A model generated the notes under the pieces. That model had not been told where the DNA came from, made no database searches, and worked only from the letters and a program-made list of their open reading frames with translations. Below are positions 15,501-23,423 of a DNA stretch of 64,000 nt, one piece after another. Numbering within the stretch: the first letter of the stretch is position 1; every line of letters starts with the position of its first letter. The DNA is from VXYL01 sp963665195 (GTDB lineage: Bacteria; Pseudomonadota; Gammaproteobacteria; Pseudomonadales; Azotimanducaceae), in the NCBI GenBank assembly GCA_963665195.1, contig OY762070.1, positions 3,596,001 to 3,660,000 on the forward strand, read 5' to 3'. The position numbers and the translations under genes were made by a program.

Positions 15501-17267
15501 CACTCGGCGGTCGAGTTGACCCAAGTGAGGGACGAGGCGTTCGAGCGGCACCGGGGGTTGCGGGCCGCATGGATCGCGGAGGTCGAGGATGCCGAGACAG
15601 TGCAGGCGTTCCTGAACGGTCTCCAGAACTACCCCGCGTTGGCGGGCCAGAAGACGAACCTCTACAAGTGCTTCCTGCCCCAAGCTTGGAGCATGGTATG
15701 CGAACGGGGAGTCTCTGGCTTCCTACATCCCGACGGGATATACGACGATCCCAAGGGCGGTCCGTTCCGACGCGACGTGTATGCGCGGCTACGGATGCAC
15801 TTCCAGTTCGCGAACGAACTGAAGCTCTTCATGGAAGTTCACCACCACACCGCGTTCAGCGTGAACGTCTACGGGCGTCGCCTCCCAGCGCCTCGCTTCG
15901 ATCACATCGCCAATCTCTACACCCCGGCGACGGTGGATGCTTCCTTCGGGCACGGAGGAGACGGGGAAGTTCCGGGCATCAAGGACCGCAACGGTCGTTG
16001 GAGCACCCAAGGCCACCGGTCGCGCATCCTGAGCCTGAACACGGATGCCTTAGCCGCATTCGCCGCGCTCTATGACGGCCCCGAAACCGACGCGAACGAA
16101 GGCCGCCTTCCCGCACTCCACTCCCAAGAACTGCTGGGCACCATCCGCAAGCTCGCCGCCTACCCATCGCGCCTTGCCGACTTGGCGGACTCGGTCTACA
16201 TCACCCAACACTGGAACGAGACCATCGGCCAGCGTAACGGCACCATCCGCCGTGAGACCCGTTTCCCTACTGGGCCTCAAGAGCTGGTTCTATCTGGGCC
16301 GCACTTCGGTGTCGGAAACCCATGGAGCAAGACGCCCCGAGAACGGTGCGCCAAGAGCAGCGACTATGACTGCCTTGACCTCACAACCCTGCCAGACGAC
16401 TACCTGCCAAGGACGAACTATGTGCCGGCCTGTGATACGGCCGAGTACGCCTTGCGTACACCTCGGGTGCCATGGGTCGAGCAGACCGAGTTCGCGCCGA
16501 AGCACGTCACGGAGTTCGTCCGCCTGATCAGCCGCGAGATGGTCGGCCCCACCGCAGAGCGCACCTACATCTCGGCCCTGATCCCGAAGGGGGTCGCTAC
16601 GATTCACACCAACGTGACCATAGCTTTCCGAGACATCGGAGCCGCCCTAGACTTCGCCGCTCTGTCCCAATCCATCGTCCTCGACTTTTTCCTGAAGACC
16701 ACTGGGACCGCCCATGTGAATGTCTCCTGGCTCAATCGCCTCCCGACCCTCACCGCCGACTGCGACCCGACGATCCGCAGTGCCCTCCGCGTCCGAGTCC
16801 TTGCCCTGTCATGCCTAACCACACATTTCGCGGAACTGTGGGAGGAACTCTGCGACACCCCGCTCCCCGAAGACCCCACACAGTGCCACATCCACGCGTT
16901 CAACCGAGACGCCTGGACGAGCCCAGATCCGCGCCTTCCCCGCACATTCTTCCGCGACCTGACCTGTCGCTGGAGCCGAGACGTCGCCGTGCGCACCGAC
17001 TACGCTCGCCGCCAAGCCCTCGTCGAGATCGACGTCCTGGCCGCCAAAGCCCTCCGGCTGACCTTGGACGAACTCCTCACCATCTACCGCGTCCAGTTCC
17101 CAGTCATGCGCCAATACGAAGCCGACACCTACTACGACGCGGCGGGTCGCATCGTTTTCACCAGTTCTAAGGGCCTACCCGGCATAGGCCTCCCCGTAAG
17201 CTCTTCAACGGCGACAACTCCTACCCCATCACTACCACGTCCAGACGCCAGGGTGGCGCGGTCCTAG
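12576..17267 (+). CDS. Eco57I/DrmMI-like N6-adenine methyltransferase, C-terminus frameshifted
   Basis: A 1563-residue reading frame from the ATG at 12576. The central methyltransferase has motif I as PAMGSAAFLNEAV (about residue 571), the next motif VFGVDLNPVAKELAEVSLW, and catalytic NPPW in VLGNPPWIKVEW (about residue 949), the pattern of N6-adenine enzymes. Residues 1-550 are a long family-specific N-terminal region; the C-terminal third is probably DNA-recognition. In class 1 DISARM such an enzyme marks host DNA as self. The last coherent text is RIVFTSSKGLPGIGLP; after a run of four C at 17192-17195 the frame runs into low-quality sequence and a stop, while the proper C-terminus continues in another frame to 17434. 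Confidence 0.9.
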   Translation: MPSTFTGIQNENEFYSHHYLTEVFTGDIKETIARWRKAAAEDKAAQTPDRALRTLARPYRAFRQLFSRERRNAGRIRAQRDWFRQLLAALGYAFEPANHAPVGIHTDEIPVLHIGFANQTTPQLVILGAYDPTGEDEDPLALRPHPEQYHGEVPPPDAVLKESWEDIITRRLFGSDNPPRWVLLLSPSQVLLIERGKWTHKRLLRFVLEDILGRREDATLQAAAALLHRDCLLPAEGMSLHDNLDDNSHKHAFAVTGDLKYALRESIELIGNEAIWYLREVRKERVYDRPDEKVAHGLGLEALRYMYRLLFLFYIEARPELGYAPLRSEAYRKGYSLEHLRDLELTRIAGQDALNGYYIHESIQTLFRLIRDGFDGGQGAVLDAGLHNTFQVRPLDSALFRKGSTPLLDSVKLRDETLQKVIRLMSLTRPAKGRNKRRGRISYAQLGINQLGAVYEALLSYRGFFADEDLYEVKRANEDPDDLAQAWFVPLSELGKYSEDERVFEADTVPRKLKVHRQGRFIYRLAGRDREKTASYYTPESLTKCVVKYALKELIDENMRASRILDLTICEPAMGSAAFLNEAVNQLAEKYLDRRQRERDKRIPQADYADELQKVKHYIADRNVFGVDLNPVAKELAEVSLWLNCIHENGHVPWFGYQLMTGNSLIGARCQVYPPERLTKQKRATLWFNEAPKRVLPGTRPDEAVYHFLLPDTGMANYRNKAVKQYEGENIKRIADWRKAFCQPFSAEEVAELQALSARVDELWALHTEQLAQDRRETEDALPVWGRSLVERQRPNEWKDQIREQGVFSEGTRTVSPYRRLKLVMDYWCALWFWPIAEAESLPTRDQFLNEVSLVLRSSVYQRDIGPGQTADLFGEEYAEHAPDMARRITNEAGMLDFGELFKAFPRLKFVEKLGVKRRFHHWELTFADIFYGKRADGSKRGGFDLVLGNPPWIKVEWKEAGVLGDYDPSLVLRKHSAVELTQVRDEAFERHRGLRAAWIAEVEDAETVQAFLNGLQNYPALAGQKTNLYKCFLPQAWSMVCERGVSGFLHPDGIYDDPKGGPFRRDVYARLRMHFQFANELKLFMEVHHHTAFSVNVYGRRLPAPRFDHIANLYTPATVDASFGHGGDGEVPGIKDRNGRWSTQGHRSRILSLNTDALAAFAALYDGPETDANEGRLPALHSQELLGTIRKLAAYPSRLADLADSVYITQHWNETIGQRNGTIRRETRFPTGPQELVLSGPHFGVGNPWSKTPRERCAKSSDYDCLDLTTLPDDYLPRTNYVPACDTAEYALRTPRVPWVEQTEFAPKHVTEFVRLISREMVGPTAERTYISALIPKGVATIHTNVTIAFRDIGAALDFAALSQSIVLDFFLKTTGTAHVNVSWLNRLPTLTADCDPTIRSALRVRVLALSCLTTHFAELWEELCDTPLPEDPTQCHIHAFNRDAWTSPDPRLPRTFFRDLTCRWSRDVAVRTDYARRQALVEIDVLAAKALRLTLDELLTIYRVQFPVMRQYEADTYYDAAGRIVFTSSKGLPGIGLPVSSSTATTPTPSLPRPDARVARS

Positions 17268-17434
17268 ACTGGGACGATATTTGCACCCTCGACAGCGGCA
17301 TCATCCACCACAGCGTCACTGATCGGACGCTCCCCGAAGGGCCCGCCCACCGCCAGATCGTATACACGGCCCCCTTTGCCGCCCGCAGTCGGGAGCAAGA
17401 TTACATCGCGGCTTGGACCCTCGTATCAGCCTAG
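17195..17434 (+). pseudogene. Displaced C-terminal segment of the methyltransferase
   Basis: In the frame beginning at 17195 the DNA reads RKLFNGDNSYPITTT, then DWDDICTLDSGIIHHS and QIVYTAPFAARSREQDYIAA, ending in TAG at 17432-17434. This is compact, acidic and protein-like and joins naturally to the upstream GLPGIGLP. One extra C in the run at 17192-17195 would restore a methyltransferase of about 1619 residues. Either a single-base deletion or a sequencing error in a homopolymer would explain it. Confidence 0.8.
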
Positions 17435-17470
17435 GGACACCATGCTCTATACATGTGCATGGGCGCCGCG

Positions 17471-18898
17471 TTACATGTAGTACGCATATCGAACCTGTGG
17501 CCGGTCAGCATCGTCTAGGTACTTCAGGATCTCACCGACCTTCCGCGCGCACCCAAGCGTCACCGGATACTTTCCGTCGAACTGCGTGTTGTTCCAGTTC
17601 AGCTTCGTGTACGCCAGCACCTCCCTAGCGATAGCCCTAGGGGAAAGCTCCGCCCTATGTACACGTATCTCGATCGGCCTCGGCACATACATACCCGGAT
17701 AGGTCTGGTAGTACCACACCGATCCCCGTGTATACAACACCGAGCGGATGTCATCAATATCCCAGAATGTCCCCCGATACGGTGGATACCCTCCCGCTCT
17801 ATACAGCGCCAAATCGGAATCCATGACCGTGACGAAATCCGCACATTCGATCCCGCACTCCTTGATTGCCGCCTCGCAGCCATCTACCTCGTCGTCTGCA
17901 AAGGTAGAAGACTTGTGGACCACAACCCGCGCAGGATAGGTACGCATCGCGATGCGATACTCCCGAAGCGCCGCGGATATGAGGTCATGGCATTGGTGCG
18001 CCGTAAGGTGGGGTCGCCGGTCTTCCTTCCCAAGTTCGACTTGGGTCCCTCGCAGGATCAGACCATGTCCTAGCTCGTCAAATACCTGAGCTAGACTCGT
18101 TCCTAGCGACCGGTAGTCTCGACTGCGGTAAAAGGCTATCCCGATGGCGCAGCTAGTCACCGCGTGTGGATCCCGCACTAGCTTCCAAGGCACGGTCGGG
18201 CCCGACTTGTAGTACAGCGCAGTACAAAAATTCCAAGCCTTTGTGGCGTCGTCCTGCTGCTCAGCCGCGGAGGCTCCCAGCGTGACCTCTCGGACCAGCT
18301 GTATCGGGCAACCCAAGTGCATCGATCGCGCCTTCAGCTCTCGCCGAAAGTTAACCTCCACGTTCGGCGTTGGATCTGCGTCCGCCTCCACGTCGTCCTC
18401 GTTGACGGACACCATTTGCCCATGGAGATCCTCCGACACTACACAGACAATCACATCAACGTGCCGGTTCTGCGCTAGGAACTTCACCTCCTCATAGTAT
18501 AGCTCGACAGCCGCCTCAACACGCGCCTGCCGTGCATCTAAGCCCAGGGCGTGGTCCAAATCCCGCTTGCGTAGCTCTCTCGTGCATCCGGTCTGGAGCG
18601 AGAGCTGAGCGAAAAAACCCCGTTCCTTGGTCATTCCGGGGAAATCCGTAAAGAGATTGGGTTGTGGCGTATCGGCCACGCTGCCGATCCGTCCGGCGCA
18701 GCGTCCCAGCCAATTGCTCAGCGCCTCGACATCCGCCGACGTCCCGACGCAGCCGACGTTGATCGTGTCCCGGCGGCCTGCTGCCCCTCGGTCATAGACC
18801 CCGTAGGCTGCAATCCCACGGCGCGGGTCGATGTGCTCGCCACCGCCGAAGGCCAAGCGCGGCTCATCGATGTACCCAACGCTCCGCATCATCTCCAC
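17471..18898 (-). CDS. Short prokaryotic Argonaute (MID-PIWI, catalytically inactive)
   Basis: A 475-residue protein with the layout of a short pAgo. The opening EPRLAFGGG...DPRRGIAAYG is a pAgo N-terminal signature. The MID domain has CPIQLVREVTL (197-207) and the MID-PIWI junction ALYYKSGPTVPWKL (227-240). PIWI runs from about 245 to the end (CAIGIAFYRSRD, ARVVVHKSS, LNWNNTQFDGKYPVTL). The first catalytic Asp position reads Ala (IGIAF, residue 255) and no DEDX tetrad is visible, so it should bind guide and target without cutting. Its start overlaps the APAZ partner's end by 10 bases. Base composition is more AT-rich than the neighbours, which suggests separate acquisition. Known short pAgos trigger a partner effector on sensing invader nucleic acid. 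Confidence 0.87.
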   Translation of the reverse strand: MEMMRSVGYIDEPRLAFGGGEHIDPRRGIAAYGVYDRGAAGRRDTINVGCVGTSADVEALSNWLGRCAGRIGSVADTPQPNLFTDFPGMTKERGFFAQLSLQTGCTRELRKRDLDHALGLDARQARVEAAVELYYEEVKFLAQNRHVDVIVCVVSEDLHGQMVSVNEDDVEADADPTPNVEVNFRRELKARSMHLGCPIQLVREVTLGASAAEQQDDATKAWNFCTALYYKSGPTVPWKLVRDPHAVTSCAIGIAFYRSRDYRSLGTSLAQVFDELGHGLILRGTQVELGKEDRRPHLTAHQCHDLISAALREYRIAMRTYPARVVVHKSSTFADDEVDGCEAAIKECGIECADFVTVMDSDLALYRAGGYPPYRGTFWDIDDIRSVLYTRGSVWYYQTYPGMYVPRPIEIRVHRAELSPRAIAREVLAYTKLNWNNTQFDGKYPVTLGCARKVGEILKYLDDADRPQVRYAYYM

Positions 18899-20343
18899 TC
18901 CAAGTCCAAAGTCGCCTGTCGCTCCTCTCCGGAGTCCTGGTCGAAGCCGGTCACCGGCCCCCAGAGGTCATCATTCAACCACCGACCGCCGGCTACCTCC
19001 AGTTGTTCTCTGATCGCGAGCCTTGGTCCTGGCCGACTGCCTTCGGCAAAGAGATCGTCGTCCTCCATGTGTGCAAGCCACCAACACCAGAAGCGTAGAC
19101 GATTTCGCACGGACGCTTCGTGTTCGAGGCGCTTCAGCCCCGCGAGGAGATCCGGCCCGTAAGGCGATGCATCGTAGTTGGGCCCGGAGCTGAAGTACCA
19201 GTCTGGCCGTATGGCCAAGTACCAGCGCCCAAACATCCGGACAAATCGAGGGGCAAAGGACAAATGCCGGACGGACAACACCTTGCTTGGATCATTCCGG
19301 TTCATTTTCCGCTGGAACACGGTGACCGTAGAGCGACGCTTCCCAATCCAAGTCTCCTTGCGGTCATTGTCTCCTTCCCGCAGAGGGTAGAATACGAACA
19401 AGCTTGGTTCGTGCTTCCATACGACACGCCGCTGATACAACCGCTGTTGAAGCAGAAATCGGAGAATCGACTTGAAAACGCGCTCAGCGTCGTCGTCGAG
19501 ATCGTAATACTCTTGGGGCTCGAGCTCAGTCACCGTCCCAGGATCGATGATGGGCCAGAAAGGGCCATGCTGGTCCCTCAGGTCGTGGAACGTGTATATC
19601 TGACCACCGTTCGCAACGTAGTCCGAGGGAGCGGTTCGGCACTTTGCGCGTAGCGCGTCACGGACACCAGCGCGCGCGTCCGCGGTACGACGGGCTCGTC
19701 GTGCGGACGATTGGAGGTCGGCAACGAAAAGTGTGCTGGGGAAATAGACTTCGAGCAAGTTCGTGGTCAACGTCTCACATGGTGAGCTCGGCGGGTCGAA
19801 GTCCGTGTCGTCCAAGCCTACAGGTACACCGCGCCGATACGCTTTCAGTTCGGAAACTGCTTGGGCCACTGCCGCAGGAGTGGCCAACTGTGCCTTTTGC
19901 GCTAGGGACGAGAAATCCAAAATGTCGTTCTTAGGATCGAACCTAAGCCTTCCCCTTACCACTTTCTCTATCGCGGCGACGCTATAGCTTCTCTGCCGCT
20001 TCGTGAGCATGTACAAGACTAGCCTGTCGTAGCACTGATCGAGGTCGTGGTCTAGGAAGGTCGTCAAGGTGTCCCTGACCTTGTCGAGGCTAGGCGTGGC
20101 GGTGACTTGGACGGCAATGCGTCGTCGTTCGTCGGCGAGGTCGATCGAGGGAAAGTTCGGGTTGTCAGCGGTGTTGAGGTTTCGGAGGTCATCCCATCCA
20201 TAGATCGCACGCAGCAATCCAATGACCAGCCCCTCGCAGATTTTGGGGAGGTCGTAGTGTCCCGCGGCGACAGAGGCCTCAACCTCGCGCGAGATCAAGG
20301 CGAGTTGCTCGTTGAGCTCTATGAGCTGTCGTTGGTGTTCCAT
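18889..20343 (-). CDS. APAZ-domain partner of the short Argonaute with SMEK-like N-terminal domain
   Basis: A 484-residue protein translated just before the Argonaute. Residues about 1-110 resemble the SMEK-type domain (PSIDLADERRRIAVQVTATP, 65-84), a restriction-endonuclease-like block in which the usual (D/E)xK reads QVT, so catalysis is uncertain. The C-terminal half reads as APAZ: RKETWIGKRRSTVTVF, then VRHLSFAPRFVRMFGRWYLA and IRPDWYFSSG. APAZ replaces the missing N/PAZ region of short pAgos and fuses them to effectors such as SIR2, TIR or DUF4365 nucleases. Effector-APAZ first and Argonaute second is the usual gene order. The domain names come from motif reading, not a profile search. 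Confidence 0.75.
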   Translation of the reverse strand: MEHQRQLIELNEQLALISREVEASVAAGHYDLPKICEGLVIGLLRAIYGWDDLRNLNTADNPNFPSIDLADERRRIAVQVTATPSLDKVRDTLTTFLDHDLDQCYDRLVLYMLTKRQRSYSVAAIEKVVRGRLRFDPKNDILDFSSLAQKAQLATPAAVAQAVSELKAYRRGVPVGLDDTDFDPPSSPCETLTTNLLEVYFPSTLFVADLQSSARRARRTADARAGVRDALRAKCRTAPSDYVANGGQIYTFHDLRDQHGPFWPIIDPGTVTELEPQEYYDLDDDAERVFKSILRFLLQQRLYQRRVVWKHEPSLFVFYPLREGDNDRKETWIGKRRSTVTVFQRKMNRNDPSKVLSVRHLSFAPRFVRMFGRWYLAIRPDWYFSSGPNYDASPYGPDLLAGLKRLEHEASVRNRLRFWCWWLAHMEDDDLFAEGSRPGPRLAIREQLEVAGGRWLNDDLWGPVTGFDQDSGEERQATLDLEWR

Positions 20344-20446
20344 GACAAGAGGAGGCGCGTCCTGCGTTGCCCCGGCGTCGAAGTCGGCCGTGGGCGTAAG
20401 CCCCCGCGATCAGCTTTGGTCAGCGATGTGATGGTGGGAGCATAGC

Positions 20447-20953
20447 ATGCCTAGGGTGCGTTATGCGCCGGAATGTCATGTCTCGTGTGCCGAATCCATG
20501 GGGGCTTGCGCCGCGCCGGGCGGTGGGGCACCGGCGCAGCCCGCGCCAGCAGGTGGTGTCGCGCTGGGCCGTGCGCTCGCGGGCCCTCTCGGTTCCGAAG
20601 TTTCCAAGCGTCGTGTCTTTCGGCTCAGCGGGCCACCAGCGCGACGCCATGGTGGCCCCCGGCACGGCCGAGCGGATGCAGACGCTGCCGCCGATGCGGT
20701 CGAGAAGGTGGCCGGCACGCTTTCGGGGCACCGACGCCGACGCTACGAGGCGTTCCCCGATGCGTTCCACTGCCTTCAGCAGATGCTGCAGGCGGGCGTG
20801 ATCGCCTATGCGGGCAACACCACGGCGTCGCCGCTCTCCGTACCGATCCCGTCACTGGCGGCGCATGTCGCTGGCCTCGTTTCGGCCGAGCAGCGGGCGG
20901 ATGTCCGCCGTACGCTCGGTCTGGCACCAGCGCCCAGCCCCCAACCGCATTGA
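20447..20953 (+). CDS. Hypothetical protein, doubtful
   Basis: An open frame of 168 codons in the 680 bases between the divergent Argonaute operon and the Phd-like antitoxin. Only the last 70 residues look protein-like (YEAFPDAFHCLQQMLQAG, then SLAAHVAGLVSAEQ); the first half is Ala/Gly/Arg-rich noise. It may be the tail of a decayed gene. No family is recognised and no other convincing feature is seen in this gap. Confidence 0.25.
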   Translation: MPRVRYAPECHVSCAESMGACAAPGGGAPAQPAPAGGVALGRALAGPLGSEVSKRRVFRLSGPPARRHGGPRHGRADADAAADAVEKVAGTLSGHRRRRYEAFPDAFHCLQQMLQAGVIAYAGNTTASPLSVPIPSLAAHVAGLVSAEQRADVRRTLGLAPAPSPQPH

Positions 20954-21025
20954 GGATGGATGTCGCCCGGAAATGGACTACCTACGGTACATTTGTGGCG
21001 ACCGAGCATGCCGCAGGTGCCACCC

Positions 21026-21283
21026 ATGGAAGTCCCCGTGTCCGAGGCCAAGGGGACGTTTACGCAGCTGGTCCGGTGCGCCGAGGCGGGCGATGAGGTA
21101 GTCCTCACGCGTCACGGCAGGCCCGTCGTCGCCTTGGTGCCGGTCCGACCGCGGCCCAACGCGGACGTTCGCCGGACCTTGATCGCAGCCGTGCGTTCTG
21201 CGGCGGCGAGGAAAGACGTCTCCGGTGCTAGCGCCGCACGGAGTCAAGACTTTCTGTACGGCGACTCCGGACTGCCCGAGTGA
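21026..21283 (+). CDS. Phd/YefM-family antitoxin
   Basis: An 85-residue protein starting MEVPVSEAKGTFTQLV. The opening strand, the helix and GDEVVLTRHGRPVVALVPV are the Phd/YefM DNA-binding fold. The ATG at 21026 is preceded by AGGTG six bases upstream, a better ribosome site than that of the in-frame ATG at 21008. The C-terminal tail ending RSQDFLYGDSGLPE is the usual toxin-binding arm of Phd proteins paired with PIN toxins. Its stop overlaps a GTG start at 21280-21283, but the toxin that follows is truncated, so the antitoxin is orphaned. Confidence 0.85.
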   Translation: MEVPVSEAKGTFTQLVRCAEAGDEVVLTRHGRPVVALVPVRPRPNADVRRTLIAAVRSAAARKDVSGASAARSQDFLYGDSGLPE

Positions 21284-21375
21284 TTGTCGTTGACACCTCC
21301 GCGTTGATGGCCGTGCTGCTGAACGAGCCTGCTGCCGAGCACTGCGCCCGTACGGATGTGAGGGCCGTAGGGTGA
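21280..21375 (+). pseudogene. Truncated vapC (PIN toxin) fragment
   Basis: From the GTG at 21280 the frame reads MIVVDTSALMAVLLNEP and stops at TGA 21373-21375 after 31 residues. The first PIN acidic residue (VDTSAL) is there, but the rest of the domain is missing, so no active toxin can be made. The overlap with the antitoxin stop shows it was once the coupled toxin gene. Downstream DNA to 21430 does not continue the PIN domain. Confidence 0.8.
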
Positions 21376-21429
21376 ACGCGCCCGGTACTGAGCTACCGGC
21401 ACCAGGGCCCTGCTGCGCGGCTGAGCAGC

Positions 21430-21651
21430 GTGCCCCAGCTCGGCCCGGACGAGGAGATGCTGAAAGCGGACATCGAGCACATCGCCGAGTGCCTGTCGGA
21501 GTTCTACTCGAACCCACGGACGGTCCGTGCATGGCTTGATTCACCGCACAGTTACTTTGGCGGCTGCCGGCCGGCGGACCTCATCCAAGAAGGCCGTATC
21601 GAGGAGGTACTGGGGGCCATCGCAACCATGGCAAGTCCCACATACACCTGA
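21430..21651 (+). CDS. Small DUF2384-like (MbcA/ParS toxin-binding) protein
   Basis: A 73-residue frame from a GTG at 21430. Residues 20-66 read AECLSEFYSNPRTVRAWLDS, then HSYFGGCRPADLIQEGR and EEVLGAI. That resembles the C-terminal toxin-binding domain of Xre/MbcA/ParS antitoxins (x-WL-x-P-x3-L-x-G-x-x-P-x-x-L). The usual N-terminal HTH and a RES-domain toxin are both missing nearby, so it is either a minimal free-standing version or the remaining end of a larger antitoxin. It lies between the broken toxin and the Fic gene. Confidence 0.5.
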   Translation: MPQLGPDEEMLKADIEHIAECLSEFYSNPRTVRAWLDSPHSYFGGCRPADLIQEGRIEEVLGAIATMASPTYT

Positions 21652-21785
21652 AGAAGCAAGCGTGCCGCACAAGGGCGCCGGGCAAGCCTCTGGTAAATGC
21701 GCCAAGGGCCGTACATGACCCAGGTACGGGACAAGCCCATCCCTACGGCAGCTTCGCCGTGTCCCCGTCCGGCGGCCTTGTCGTC

Positions 21786-23285
21786 TCACGGCATCCGCAA
21801 ACGCCGTCCTTCCTCCTCCGCCTCCTCGGCTCGAAGGAACGCATTGCACGCGTCAAGCTGGGCGGCGGTGACCTCCACATCCTCCCAATCCACGGCCAAC
21901 GTCCAGCGCTGGGCGAAGTCGAGCATTCGGATCAGCGGCTCGGTCGCGCCGTTGTGCGTCAAGGCTCGCAAGGCGGAGAGGTAGCTGCCGCGGTAGGCGG
22001 TCGGGATGACGATCCGTTCCTCGCCGCCTCTGGCGAGTTCCGCGTTCATCATGATGCGGGCGACGCGGCCGTTGCCGTCGGCGAACGGGTGGACTTCGCT
22101 GACCAGGAATAGCATGTAGGCGGCGCGCTGGAAAGCGGTCTCAAGGCTCTCGCGCAGCCCGAATCCATGCTCCAGCGTTCCCGGCACATCCTCCGGCAGC
22201 ACGAACAGCGTTGCGCCAGCCTGGTTCGGCACGCTCTTGAACTCGCCGGGACGCATGTCCGGGCGGCCCGCAAGGATGCGCCGGTGCCGCACGCGCAGGA
22301 TGTCCATGAACTCGTCCGGCGTGCTGGGCACGCGGCAGAGCTCCGCCTCGTCGGAGACGATGCGCCAGACGCCCATGATGTCGTGCGCGTCGCGGGGCCG
22401 CTCGGCAGGGATGTGGCCGTCGAATACGATGCGCGCCGCTTCATCCACCGCGAATTCCGTGCCCTCGATGAAGTTGGAGAAGTAGGCATCGTAGAAACTG
22501 AGCGTCTCGGTCTGGCGGCGGTCGCGGCACGGTGCAGAGCGAGGAAGCGGGGGCACGTCTCTCAAGGCAGCATGGAGCGTTTGGAAGAGCAGCAACCGGG
22601 CCCGGTCCACGGGTGCGCCTGCCTGCCGCGCACGAGCGCCCGCTGAAGCCAGCGGAGTCTGGCGCGTTCCCGCCAGTGCGCCGATCAACGCATCGAGCGT
22701 CCCGCTCTCGCGTTGGCGGGCCAGCATCGGCGCGATGTCTCTCGCTTCGTCGCGCAGTCGGTTCGCGCCGTCTTGGCCAGCCCGCCGGAACAGGTCGTCC
22801 AGCCGTTCTTCGATGTCGCGCCGGGAGATCGTGCGCGGCAGCAACCCACCGCGGCCGCGGCTCGCTCCGAGGTTGTCAAGATAGGCCCGCGCCGTGGAGC
22901 TCAGGAACAGGCCGTTCAGGAATGGCCGGTCGCTGGGCAGCAGCGGTCCACGGCGCGGCCGCAGCCTCGCGCCCGGCAGGACGATGTCGCCGCCGCGTTC
23001 CGTTACCAAGCAAACGCTGCCGTCCGCGGCTGGCCCGATCTCGAACGCCGTCCGGTCCGCAAGCACCGCCCCGGGGAAGTAGCCGGCCACGATGTCCCAA
23101 AGGTTGCGCCGCACGATTGCCTCCGGCGGGGATTGAAGGTCGCTGGTGTACAGCCGCGACGCCAGCTTGCGCAGCCGGCCGGCCTTCACGCGCCGCGACA
23201 CCTCGCGACTGATCGCCCGGGTGGACACGAACGCCTCCGGCATGGCATCGACGGCGCGGGCGGGGGAACTTTCGGAGGTTTGCAC
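21786..23285 (-). CDS. Fic-family AMPylase with AbiEi-like winged-helix N-terminus
   Basis: A 499-residue protein from a GTG at 23285. The catalytic Fic loop HPFADGNGRVAR spans 399-410 with the essential His and Asn/Arg present. A class II-type inhibitory helix precedes it (FSNFIEGTE, 269-277, with Glu274 able to block ATP). Residues about 18-85 (STRAISREVSRRVKAGRLRK, then DIVAGYFPGAVLADRTAFE) resemble the winged helix of AbiEi-type antitoxins, so DNA-binding or autoregulation is plausible. Fic enzymes transfer AMP to Ser, Thr or Tyr of target proteins. It is divergent from the giant helicase across 138 bases. Fic proteins of this shape recur in defence islands; a direct role here is inferred. 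Confidence 0.88.
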   Translation of the reverse strand: MQTSESSPARAVDAMPEAFVSTRAISREVSRRVKAGRLRKLASRLYTSDLQSPPEAIVRRNLWDIVAGYFPGAVLADRTAFEIGPAADGSVCLVTERGGDIVLPGARLRPRRGPLLPSDRPFLNGLFLSSTARAYLDNLGASRGRGGLLPRTISRRDIEERLDDLFRRAGQDGANRLRDEARDIAPMLARQRESGTLDALIGALAGTRQTPLASAGARARQAGAPVDRARLLLFQTLHAALRDVPPLPRSAPCRDRRQTETLSFYDAYFSNFIEGTEFAVDEAARIVFDGHIPAERPRDAHDIMGVWRIVSDEAELCRVPSTPDEFMDILRVRHRRILAGRPDMRPGEFKSVPNQAGATLFVLPEDVPGTLEHGFGLRESLETAFQRAAYMLFLVSEVHPFADGNGRVARIMMNAELARGGEERIVIPTAYRGSYLSALRALTHNGATEPLIRMLDFAQRWTLAVDWEDVEVTAAQLDACNAFLRAEEAEEEGRRLRMP

Positions 23286-23423
23286 GGGCCTTTCCCTGCC
23301 TCTTGCGAACTTCGTGCCCCTTAAGGGACTCCCAATGCGAACAATAGCGCGTTAAGGCCGTGCGGCATAGGGCAACTGATGCCAACGGACCGCGAGGCGA
23401 CACCCGCGCTACACTCCGCCGCC

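Noticed and set aside
14033..16075. A 680-codon second frame inside the methyltransferase.
   Set aside because: It overlaps the motif-bearing methyltransferase frame (PAMGS, NPPW) on the same strand and is Arg/Pro/Gly-rich noise.
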